From positions 1 through 7,476 of the forward strand of contig CALGBN010000030.1 in the NCBI GenBank assembly GCA_937877765.1: 7,476 nt of DNA, in the 5' to 3' direction. Position 1 is the stretch's first letter. Each line of letters starts with the position of its first letter. Below the pieces are notes generated by a model. It saw only the letters and a program-made list of their open reading frames with translations. It was not told the DNA's origin and did not search any database. Position numbers and translations under genes: made by a program. Below are positions 1 to 6,077 of this stretch, in pieces. The DNA comes from Candidatus Bathyarchaeota archaeon (lineage in GTDB: Archaea; Thermoproteota; Bathyarchaeia; TCS64).

Positions 1-72
1 TTAATGATACGGCGACCACCGAGATCTACACCGTCTAATTCGTCGGCAGCGTCAGATGTGTATAAGAGACAG
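1..72 (+). other. Illumina P5 + i5 index + Nextera read-1 adapter (artefact)
   Basis: This is synthetic sequence, not genome. Bases 3-31 are the Illumina P5 primer (AATGATACGGCGACC...), 32-39 are an 8-base index CGTCTAAT, 40-53 are the Nextera read-1 tail TCGTCGGCAGCGTC, and 54-72 are the 19-base Tn5 mosaic end AGATGTGTATAAGAGACAG. Bases 1-2 (TT) precede P5; read from the other strand they are AA following the adapter, as expected when a read runs off the end of a short insert. Genuine sequence begins at 73. Anything translated through this segment is artefactual. Confidence 0.99.
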
Positions 73-934
73 CCGCGAACCCGGGATACTGCTCAGGAAA
101 ATGACTAACAACCTTACGCCCATCAAGCACCGTCAACCCAATAACCCAGCCACGCTCAGCGAAACTCAATACAGCCCGAAGATACTCAGCGGCTAAAACA
201 TCAGCTGAAACAGGATCAGATACACAGGCATCATAGATTATGTTAACCGCACCAGAGCCCTCAGTGTAATACTCTTTAACAATCATCTTACCGAGCCTAG
301 CAGTTGCCTTCCAGTCAACCTGACGCAAGTCATCACCCGCCACATACTCACGGCTATCCGCGTACTCATAGCCTCGGCCCTTAGTCTCTGTAACCTGCTC
401 TCCAGCTCCAATGATTCCCTGCCCCTCAAGATACCGGAGGGCATCTAACGCAACCGAGAAAACACGGGGATAGACTCTGAAACCAGCGTTGAAATCTAAC
501 TTGATCTCACCTCGTACAAACCCGTATGAATCCGTGATATTCGCTTTGATCTCGTTATAATGGTAGTTCGCAGCCAGCTCGGGTTTGAAACGGTATACTC
601 TAGTTTGTTTACCTGGTCTAAGAGTTGGTGGAGATATTTCACCATATGGTAATTGTATGTGCGGGTTTGATAAGCCAGTGTTCTCAACAATCAAGGATTC
701 AGTATATTCCTCTCCCGCTGTAAAGCTAGCTTCAACTGTATTAGGATTAAAGCTGATCTCAGATAACAGCAACTTAAGCCTCCCACGTATACTATAGTAT
801 CGGTATCCAATGAAAACCAAGCCAATAACGCCTATACTGGTAATCAGATAATCCAAAAAGATGACTCCCCACAAACAGACTAGAACAGAACTCAAGGCAA
901 GCCGTTGCCCATTTTGAGATAAACCTAGCTCCAT
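73..934 (-). CDS. DUF58 family membrane protein, C-terminus missing at contig end
   Basis: This is a partial gene of 287 native residues starting at ATG 934-932; the reading frame then continues into adapter. Residues 12-48 form two closely spaced membrane helices (SSVLVCLWGVIFLDYL, then SIGVIGLVFIG). A beta-rich segment (about 58-155) follows and ends in the family-typical DSYGF. The DUF58 signature lies at 195-222: REYVAGDDLRQVDWKATARL with invariant-looking GDD, R, W and AR. A von Willebrand A-like fold begins at about 229 (NIIYDACVS), where the metal-site motif reads D-x-C-x-S instead of the usual D-x-S-x-S. Archaeal relatives are usually around 400 residues, so roughly a third is missing. 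DUF58 proteins are normally encoded beside a MoxR AAA ATPase and are thought to act in envelope or complex maturation; that partner, if present, lies beyond the left end. An AGGAG 11 bases upstream and an in-frame stop just beyond it support the start. Confidence 0.9.
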
Positions 935-945
935 CTTGAGCAGTA

Positions 946-950
946 CTCCT
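946..950 (-). promoter_or_regulatory. Shine-Dalgarno of the DUF58 gene
   Basis: On the minus strand these bases read AGGAG, 11 bases before the ATG at 934. The spacing is slightly long, but no other in-frame ATG, GTG or TTG lies between this motif and that ATG. The in-frame TAA at 952-950 closes the frame, so ATG 934 is the only reasonable start. Confidence 0.6.
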
Positions 951-980
951 TATTGTATGCCTGCAAAACCGCAAAGCTGC

Positions 981-990
981 TAATTAATAC
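981..990 (-). promoter_or_regulatory. possible TATA box for the DUF58 gene
   Basis: On the minus strand this reads GTATTAATTA, an A/T-rich stretch about 30 bases upstream of the AGGAG motif. An archaeal TATA box here would place the transcript start near 955-960, just before the ribosome binding site. The match to the archaeal consensus is weak, so this is a positional guess. Confidence 0.25.
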
Positions 991-1170
991 GCATCGCCGT
1001 AAAGTCTTAGCCCTATGAGCAGATAGGAATTCCCGAGTATACATAGTTTAGAACCCACACAGTTTCGAGATTTAACAATTCTATCGCCTCTACACCTTTA
1101 AAGTTCATGCATACTCTGAGTGAGGACGCTAAAAAATCACCAATAACCCCAGGTTTTAGATGAACCAAAA

Positions 1171-1181
1171 GATATAAATTT
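1171..1181 (+). promoter_or_regulatory. TATA box of the histidine kinase gene
   Basis: GATATAAATTT is preceded by the purine-rich AACCAAAA, a plausible BRE, and resembles an archaeal BRE/TATA pair. A start site about 25 bases downstream would fall near 1200. That lies before the AAAGGAG at 1211-1217 and past or at the upstream TTG 1196, which favours translation from TTG 1226. Confidence 0.5.
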
Positions 1182-1210
1182 AATAAAGAGGAGTATTGGA
1201 AAACTATCAT

Positions 1211-1217
1211 AAAGGAG
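1211..1217 (+). promoter_or_regulatory. Shine-Dalgarno deciding the kinase start
   Basis: AAAGGAG lies 8 bases before TTG 1226, an ideal spacing. The competing GAGGAG at 1188-1193 is only 2 bases from the in-frame TTG 1196, too close for normal initiation. This motif is the main reason for choosing the shorter protein. Confidence 0.6.
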
Positions 1218-1225
1218 AACCTTTC

Positions 1226-2704
1226 TTGGAGATATCAAACCTACCTCAAGAGCTTATTGACTCAATACCCATCTCAATCAGTGTGCATCAAGAGGGAAAA
1301 GTAGTCTACGCAAATAGTAAATGCCAAGAGATATCAGGGTATCCAACATTAAAGAAACTAATCGGCGTCTGTTTCTCAGATCACATTCACCCAGATGATA
1401 TTGATAAAGTAAGAAAAGCCCGTGAAAATGGAGAATCTCAAATCAATAATATAAGAATAATCGATTATAACGGTGAGATAAAATTCATCAATGTTAGCAT
1501 CATGGAAGCAAAATGGATGGAAAAACCAGCAATAGAACAATTCACCCACGACATAACCCAACAAACACGCCAAACCAATAGACTTGAGGCAATACACAAA
1601 TACTCAATCGAAACCCGAGAATTATTCACACTCGACGAAATCGCAGAAAAAACCCTACAAACAATCAGCAACCTACTAAAAACCGAGAGATGCAGCCTCA
1701 GTCTTGTAGAAAGCAACCAGTTAAACTTCCGATACCAAAGCACCCATAGCTCCATAAATAAACTCTATTTAGATACACCAGCCGTAACAACCCGTACAGC
1801 CAGAACAGGTAAAACACAAAGAATATCAGATATACGAAAAGACCCTGATTATCAGGAATGGACCACCTCTACAATGAGAAGCGAGCTAGCTGTACCAATA
1901 AAACTAGATGAGGTAGTCGGAGTAATAAACATAGAGAGCGAGCAACTTGATGCCTTCTCAGAGGACGACCAAAAACTAGTGGAGATACTTGCAGAACAAT
2001 TCGCCTCAGAGCTAGAAAAGATAAGATACATCGAACAAGTTGAGCGACTCGAGCGAAACCGTAGCAAAGAACTGCTTGAGGGAAGAAGCAAAGTAACAAG
2101 AATGGTAAAACACGATCTAAAAGGACCTCTAACAATCATAAACAACTGTGCCCACCTGATGAAAAACCCAGAGAGAGATATAAAGGAACTCTCAACATTA
2201 ATCTCCGAGAATGTTAGCAGAGTCAATGAAATAATAGACGATTTAGGCCAGATGACGCTGACAGAAGAGATCGCACCAGTACCAACAGACCTAGTAACAC
2301 TAATACGAGAAACAGTAAGATCAAACAATATACCATCAAACATCACAGTCAAAATAGAACCAAGTCAAGAAATGATCTACATGAGCATAGACGCCGCAAA
2401 GATCCGTAGAGCAATCGACAACCTAATCAGAAACTCGGTAGAAGCAATGCCCCAAGGCGGCCAAATTACACTAAAAATTGACTCAGATACAAACAAAACA
2501 CACATAACCATCAAAGACACAGGCCCCGGAATCCCGCCAGAGAACAGAAACAAAATATTCAAACCCTTCTTCACAACAAAAGAAAATGGTACAGGACTAG
2601 GTCTCAGCATAGTCAAACAGATCATAGAGGCACATAGAGGAAGCATCACTCTAGAAACAAAAAACGAAACAGGAACAGTATTCAAAATAACCCTACCTGT
2701 ATAG
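1226..2704 (+). CDS. soluble PAS-GAF sensor histidine kinase
   Basis: A 492-residue protein from TTG 1226 (502 from the alternative in-frame TTG 1196). Positions below use the longer numbering. A PAS domain at about 15-120 carries the typical N-G-Y-P-like and HPDD (65-68) segments. A GAF domain at about 140-278 has an internal VPI...GVINIES core. A short coiled linker (275-300) leads to the HisKA dimerisation helices with the H-box VKHDLKGPL (phospho-acceptor His306). The HATPase domain shows the N-box (NLIRNSVEA, 409-417), G1 DTGPGIP (441-447), F-box FKPFF and G2 GTGLGLSI (465-472), so all catalytic motifs are intact. There is no membrane segment and no receiver domain, so it is predicted to sense a cytoplasmic signal and autophosphorylate for a separate regulator not in this window. 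The ligand is unknown. It lies 94 bp upstream of an archaellin gene on the same strand, and a role in motility or envelope control is inference only. Confidence 0.93.
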   Translation: MEISNLPQELIDSIPISISVHQEGKVVYANSKCQEISGYPTLKKLIGVCFSDHIHPDDIDKVRKARENGESQINNIRIIDYNGEIKFINVSIMEAKWMEKPAIEQFTHDITQQTRQTNRLEAIHKYSIETRELFTLDEIAEKTLQTISNLLKTERCSLSLVESNQLNFRYQSTHSSINKLYLDTPAVTTRTARTGKTQRISDIRKDPDYQEWTTSTMRSELAVPIKLDEVVGVINIESEQLDAFSEDDQKLVEILAEQFASELEKIRYIEQVERLERNRSKELLEGRSKVTRMVKHDLKGPLTIINNCAHLMKNPERDIKELSTLISENVSRVNEIIDDLGQMTLTEEIAPVPTDLVTLIRETVRSNNIPSNITVKIEPSQEMIYMSIDAAKIRRAIDNLIRNSVEAMPQGGQITLKIDSDTNKTHITIKDTGPGIPPENRNKIFKPFFTTKENGTGLGLSIVKQIIEAHRGSITLETKNETGTVFKITLPV

Positions 2705-2753
2705 TATCCATACAATCTCAAGATTCTCTGTAGTTATCGACTACATACATTTT

Positions 2754-2762
2754 CTTATAGGA
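2754..2762 (+). promoter_or_regulatory. candidate TATA box of the archaellin gene
   Basis: CTTATAGGA fits the archaeal consensus YTTAWANNN. It sits about 25 bases before an expected transcript start near 2780, just ahead of the ribosome binding site AGGAAA at 2785-2790. This suggests the archaellin has its own promoter rather than depending on readthrough from the kinase gene. Confidence 0.45.
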
Positions 2763-2784
2763 TGACTCCGGGGCTCCATAATAT

Positions 2785-2790
2785 AGGAAA
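2785..2790 (+). promoter_or_regulatory. Shine-Dalgarno of the archaellin gene
   Basis: AGGAAA, with 10 bases between the AGGA core and the ATG at 2799. It supports ATG 2799 over the internal Met at codon 10, which is the predicted first residue of the mature protein. Confidence 0.5.
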
Positions 2791-2798
2791 AATCAGAG

Positions 2799-3413
2799 AT
2801 GATACAAACAAAGAAAAGAGCAGGTATGACCGGACTAGAGACAGCGATAATACTAGTAGCATTCGTCATCACAGCAGCAGCCTTTGCATTCGTAGTTCTT
2901 AACATGGGGTTCCTGACAGCCGAAAAAACACAGTCAGTCATCTCAAGTGGAATGAGCGAGGCAAGCAGCGCACTACTGGTTGACAGCGGTGTAATCGGCC
3001 AATTCGGCTCCACAGGCGGAGACCAAGCTGATATTGACCTTTCAAAACTGACCTTCTACATCAAGCTCAGCCAAGGACACGAGCCAGTTGACCTAGATGA
3101 CAGCAAACTCGTAGCAACATACACAAACGCGAGAACACACGCAGAGATCTACAACGCCAACGGAACCATCATGACCATACAGGGAGTCAACAGTGACGGC
3201 GATAGCCTCTGTGAGACCGGTGAAAAATTCAAGGTAACAATCAACTTTGCCCAGTTGACAAACTCAACAATGGATCCGGATGTAACACTTGATAATGCTT
3301 ACGCGCATCCATACGAAGAGTTCAGGATTGAGCTAAGGCCTTCAGCTGGTGCAGTCTTGACCATTGAGCGTCAGCTACCCGCCGTCTACAGCACAGTTAT
3401 GGTCCTAGAGTAA
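2799..3413 (+). CDS. archaellin (archaeal flagellin), filament subunit of the archaellum
   Basis: A complete 204-residue protein. It begins with a short basic class III signal peptide (MIQTKKRAG), followed by MTGLETAIILVAFVITAAAF and further hydrophobic residues to about 38. The prepilin/archaellin peptidase (FlaK/PibD type) should cut after Gly9, leaving a mature protein with the conserved Gly at +3. The hydrophobic N-terminal helix packs in the filament core. The remainder (about 45-204) is the beta-rich outer domain: KLTFYIKLSQG, EPVDLDDSKLVATYT and a C-terminal FRIELRPSAGAVLTIERQLP, all familiar archaellin patterns. N-glycosylation sequons occur at Asn121 and Asn155; there is a single Cys138. 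The gene appears monocistronic, with its own TATA-like box upstream and a T-tract terminator directly after the stop. No second archaellin or arl/fla motor gene follows. Family assignment is secure; whether it is the major subunit is unknown. Confidence 0.93.
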   Translation: MIQTKKRAGMTGLETAIILVAFVITAAAFAFVVLNMGFLTAEKTQSVISSGMSEASSALLVDSGVIGQFGSTGGDQADIDLSKLTFYIKLSQGHEPVDLDDSKLVATYTNARTHAEIYNANGTIMTIQGVNSDGDSLCETGEKFKVTINFAQLTNSTMDPDVTLDNAYAHPYEEFRIELRPSAGAVLTIERQLPAVYSTVMVLE

Positions 3414-3417
3414 GACC

Positions 3418-3437
3418 ATCTCTCCTCCCCCTTTTTT
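3418..3437 (+). terminator. T-tract terminator after the archaellin
   Basis: Four bases past the archaellin stop, a pyrimidine tract (TCTCTCCTCCCCC) runs into six T's at 3432-3437. Archaeal RNA polymerase terminates at such T-runs without needing a hairpin. It would end the archaellin transcript before it meets the convergent minus-strand genes. Confidence 0.6.
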
Positions 3438-3462
3438 AAACAATTCTAGTAGACCTACTTCA

Positions 3463-3714
3463 TTAATAAAAATCCAAAAAACTTTTACTCTTGAGCAAAA
3501 CTATTCTTAGGCGTCTCAGAGCCCATAAAAAATAGAAGCCTAATTGCATACGCGCTGTTGTGATACTCGACTCTACGGTAATCCCGACGTCCAATGCATC
3601 AGCTCCAGGCTCAGCGTTACCTCTTATCCTACCATCGACAGCGGTTACAGTTGTGGACATAAGAGCCTCTATAATCACTAAGAATACAATATACTTGGAT
3701 CTCATAACCCTCAT
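3463..3714 (-). CDS. possible small secreted or membrane protein (hypothetical)
   Basis: A minus-strand frame of 83 residues from ATG 3714 (87 from TTG 3726). It starts 18 bp after the stop of the large PKD protein and runs in the same direction. I do not recognise it. The N-terminus looks like a signal peptide: basic MRVMRSK, hydrophobic YIVFLVIIEALM, then small residues STTVTA before VDG. A short polar segment with NAEPGADALDVGITVESS follows, then a second hydrophobic patch (MQLGFYFLWA) and a basic tail (RRLR...LLKSK). Codon choice (ATA, GTA, AGA, AGG) matches the neighbours. There is no Shine-Dalgarno. A T/A-rich CTTTATTTT about 26-34 bases upstream could be a TATA box for a leaderless transcript. 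It may instead be a decayed end of a longer gene, or non-coding. An opposing plus-strand frame (3560-3769) is less protein-like. Confidence 0.4.
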   Translation of the reverse strand: MRVMRSKYIVFLVIIEALMSTTVTAVDGRIRGNAEPGADALDVGITVESSITTARMQLGFYFLWALRRLRIVLLKSKSFLDFY

Positions 3715-3732
3715 TTTAGGACACAAATATGA

Positions 3733-6024
3733 TTACAAGAAAATAAAGAAATACCGAAAACCGAAGTAAATATCCAAATTCTCGTCTTCAACAGGCTCAG
3801 GTTTAACAAACCATCGTTCTCGCCATAGATAAACGGCTCCAGCACCCAATAAGATCAACAACCCAATGAACAATGCAACAGTGAATCGTTTCTCAGATAC
3901 TAATACAACCAAACAAGAATTATTCTCCTCATCAACCTCCAAAACATCATTCATAGTATCAACAGTTAATATAGCAGGATATTCTCCCTCGCCTCCAACT
4001 ATCCATATATAACCCCATGTGAAAGTGGCATTCGGTTCGAGAGCCTCTATACGGCTGCTGCTTAACTTAAGTCCCCCAATTGTGAGACTGCAACCAAAGT
4101 CTTCTGCAGTCCTATTCCCTGTATTGAAAGCAGTAAGAAGCAACTCCAATTTATCTCCTGGCATAAGCTGAGTACTATTAGATGCTATCGCACAGCTAAT
4201 ATCAGCCATAGTTGGCGGAGTGACCGTGACTATCTCCAATTGGTCACCCAACCTTAACTGATGCACCCCACGGCTTGGAGACTCAAAGCTAACCATCATA
4301 GTCTTTACCTCTCCCGGCGATAAGTGAACAGTCTTCGAGACAAAAGGCTGCTCATCCAAATAAATTAACGAGACCAAGTTCCCTGAAGCCTCACCACTAT
4401 TTGAAGCATTATAAGTAATAGTAATCAGTGAACCCTCCTCAACATATGAATCAAGCACTCTGAACCCAGTGTGAACATAATACGGGAGAGGCTCAATCAC
4501 CCCCACCGTCAAAGGACTCCCAGCAAGTTCATCACGGGTAATATTAGCCCACACAACACCATTATCAGAGTCTACCCCAGTCCTCAAGCACCTGCGCCAA
4601 CCCCCATCCTGATAATAATACAAACCCAAGCTAGTCTCCGTCACATTATCAACAAGACTCCTATCATAATCCATCTCAAAGTAAATAGGCCAATTAACCG
4701 AATCAGGATTCGAGACCACCAAATCAAGAACACCCCCTATTTGACCGTTCGGCAGCGAACCATTACCTGGATTCCCATCATACTCAAGCAGATATAGGAG
4801 CGTATTGTTACCCGAGACAGTAATACTTGCCCCAAGATCTCCAAAATACTGGAAAAGAGTAGTTTCCACAATGACTTCTAACTCGTTTAATATTCCTACC
4901 TGAGGCTCTTCTACTTTCACAATATAATAGGCAGAAGAAGCGGCTCCTCTATCATCCACCACGGTGTGGTTTACAGTATAGACACCCGGATTAACCCAGG
5001 TATGCTGCACATTCTTCCCTGTGCCAGTCGATCCATCACCAAAGCTCCATAAGTACTGGGTAATGGCTCCATCAGGATCATACCCGTTACTATTAAAGAA
5101 CAAAGTCTGACCTGTTAGACACCCTCTTGTGGTTCCTCCCGAGATCTGCGGTGACTCATTAGGCAAATCTTCAATTAATATGGTAAGTGTTTTCGTATCT
5201 TTTAGATTATAGGAGTTCTTTACGGTTAACTTGATAGAATATTCCCCCGGCTCGTTAAACGTATGTGATATATATTCACCTATGCCTGTTTCCCCGTCAC
5301 CGAAGCTCCAAGAATACTCAGAGATTATCCCTACAGTCGCTTTACTAGAAGAAGCATCAAAATACAGCACTTCACCACTTAGTCTCTCCCCATTTACAGT
5401 AAAATCAGCAACAGGAGGATCAACACCTCCGCCAACAACACCTCCACCACTACTAGATGAAAGAGTTATCGTCTGCTTCTCCCCATCTACATCTACCTTT
5501 ATCTTACCAGGAGGTATACTCCCCGTATCATAACTATACATGTAAGAGCCACCCTGATCCATCGTCAAAGTAATGCTAGCTGTGAAGCTAAGCTCCACAC
5601 CAGACACACCATCTAGAGCATCCCCCTTAACCTGAATATCATAAATACCAGCGGGAATGTTACTCTGACCGAAGCTCGCAGAGCCACCAGAAGCAGGCTT
5701 GGTAATAGTAATCCATCCAAGAAGAGGCAACTTAACAGCAAGCTTCAGATTCTCAACACCATCAACACTAGCAGATACACGATTCGAACTACTGGGGATC
5801 TCGACATCACTCAACTCAATAAGATACTTGCCTCCAGATACAGGTACATCACCTGAATATGATAATGACACGTCAACAGATTCCCCTGGATCAGCCTGAA
5901 TAGCAATACTAAGTCGATCACCTTGTTCAGGGTTCAATGGAGATATATCAACACTTGAAACACTACATTCTGCTACAGGTACGAGAAAGAAAAGTAATAC
6001 CAAGGCTAACAGGATACGCTTCAA
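3733..6024 (-). CDS. surface protein with two PKD domains, CARDB-like domains and a C-terminal membrane anchor
   Basis: A 763-residue protein from TTG 6024. This start is chosen because it gives a classic signal peptide (MKRILLALVLLFFLVPVAEC) and lies 6 bases after GGATGG. The upstream in-frame extension to 6153 overlaps the previous gene in another frame and is Cys-rich nonsense. After cleavage come a beta-rich region (21-188), a Ser/Gly linker (189-200), PKD domain 1 (about 203-287; WSFGDG 239-244, HTF) and PKD domain 2 (about 291-373; WSFGDG 326-331, HTW). A beta domain with LGLYYYQDGGWRR...VVWANIT (about 378-510) and two CARDB-like domains (about 517-602 and 605-708) follow. A TM helix (713-733) is closed by RERW, placing the tail in the cytoplasm. 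At least ten N-glycosylation sequons fit an extracellular location. PKD/CARDB architectures in archaea are cell-wall or adhesion proteins; the exact role is unknown. The T-rich aromatic end (YFGFRYFFIFL) is odd. Confidence 0.88.
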   Translation of the reverse strand: MKRILLALVLLFFLVPVAECSVSSVDISPLNPEQGDRLSIAIQADPGESVDVSLSYSGDVPVSGGKYLIELSDVEIPSSSNRVSASVDGVENLKLAVKLPLLGWITITKPASGGSASFGQSNIPAGIYDIQVKGDALDGVSGVELSFTASITLTMDQGGSYMYSYDTGSIPPGKIKVDVDGEKQTITLSSSSGGGVVGGGVDPPVADFTVNGERLSGEVLYFDASSSKATVGIISEYSWSFGDGETGIGEYISHTFNEPGEYSIKLTVKNSYNLKDTKTLTILIEDLPNESPQISGGTTRGCLTGQTLFFNSNGYDPDGAITQYLWSFGDGSTGTGKNVQHTWVNPGVYTVNHTVVDDRGAASSAYYIVKVEEPQVGILNELEVIVETTLFQYFGDLGASITVSGNNTLLYLLEYDGNPGNGSLPNGQIGGVLDLVVSNPDSVNWPIYFEMDYDRSLVDNVTETSLGLYYYQDGGWRRCLRTGVDSDNGVVWANITRDELAGSPLTVGVIEPLPYYVHTGFRVLDSYVEEGSLITITYNASNSGEASGNLVSLIYLDEQPFVSKTVHLSPGEVKTMMVSFESPSRGVHQLRLGDQLEIVTVTPPTMADISCAIASNSTQLMPGDKLELLLTAFNTGNRTAEDFGCSLTIGGLKLSSSRIEALEPNATFTWGYIWIVGGEGEYPAILTVDTMNDVLEVDEENNSCLVVLVSEKRFTVALFIGLLILLGAGAVYLWRERWFVKPEPVEDENLDIYFGFRYFFIFL

Positions 6025-6030
6025 TAGATT

Positions 6031-6036
6031 CCATCC
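6031..6036 (-). promoter_or_regulatory. Shine-Dalgarno-like site of the PKD protein
   Basis: The minus strand reads GGATGG, 6 bases before TTG 6024. Together with the signal peptide beginning at that codon, it decides the start. An ATG overlapping this motif is out of frame with the protein. Confidence 0.5.
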
Positions 6037-6040
6037 ATTA

Positions 6041-6077
6041 AAGACAGAAGAAAGATAAAAAATAGTCGAAAAAAGGG
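6041..6077 (-). terminator. T-rich spacer: possible terminator or promoter between the two surface genes
   Basis: The 53-bp gap after the helical-repeat/CARDB gene contains, on the minus strand, CCCTTTTTTCG (six T's at 6074-6069), a second six-T run at 6062-6057, and further T-rich sequence. Successive T-runs can terminate archaeal transcription. The same stretch (TATTTTTTATC) also lies at the right distance to serve as a TATA-like element for the PKD gene. The two genes could thus be separately transcribed or only partly coupled; sequence alone does not decide. Confidence 0.4.

Larger units (their letters stand above)
935..1225. other. divergent intergenic region
   Basis: This is the gap between the DUF58 gene (minus) and the histidine kinase gene (plus). 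It holds the candidate promoters of both genes. No tRNA-like or convincing structured RNA element was seen by eye. A 65-codon minus-strand reading frame at 1013-1210 crosses the kinase promoter and ribosome binding site and shows no recognisable protein features, so it is not called. Confidence 0.6.

Noticed and set aside
1013..1210. 65-codon minus-strand frame in the divergent intergenic region
   Set aside because: It crosses the kinase promoter, has no convincing ribosome binding site and resembles no family I know.
1852..2352. 166-codon open frame opposite the histidine kinase
   Set aside because: Ser/Leu/Ile-rich translation with no domain pattern, lying wholly antisense to a kinase with intact catalytic motifs. 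The same applies to the frames at 1465-1755, 1869-2135 and 2377-2721.
3560..3769. 69-codon plus-strand frame opposing the small secreted ORF
   Set aside because: Non-ATG start without a ribosome binding site, a low-complexity Ser/Pro/Ile translation, and it overlaps the end of the PKD gene. The minus-strand frame looks more protein-like.
4471..4797. 108-codon plus-strand frame inside the PKD gene
   Set aside because: Rich in Ile, Pro, Thr, Arg and His from the antisense of a beta-rich gene, with no recognisable motif. The frames at 5231-5533, 5699-5899 and 6352-6729 are similar shadows.
5965..5976. Lipoprotein lipobox at the end of the PKD protein signal peptide (VAEC)
   Set aside because: The residue before Cys is Glu rather than the small Gly/Ala/Ser a lipobox needs, and the protein already has a C-terminal TM anchor.
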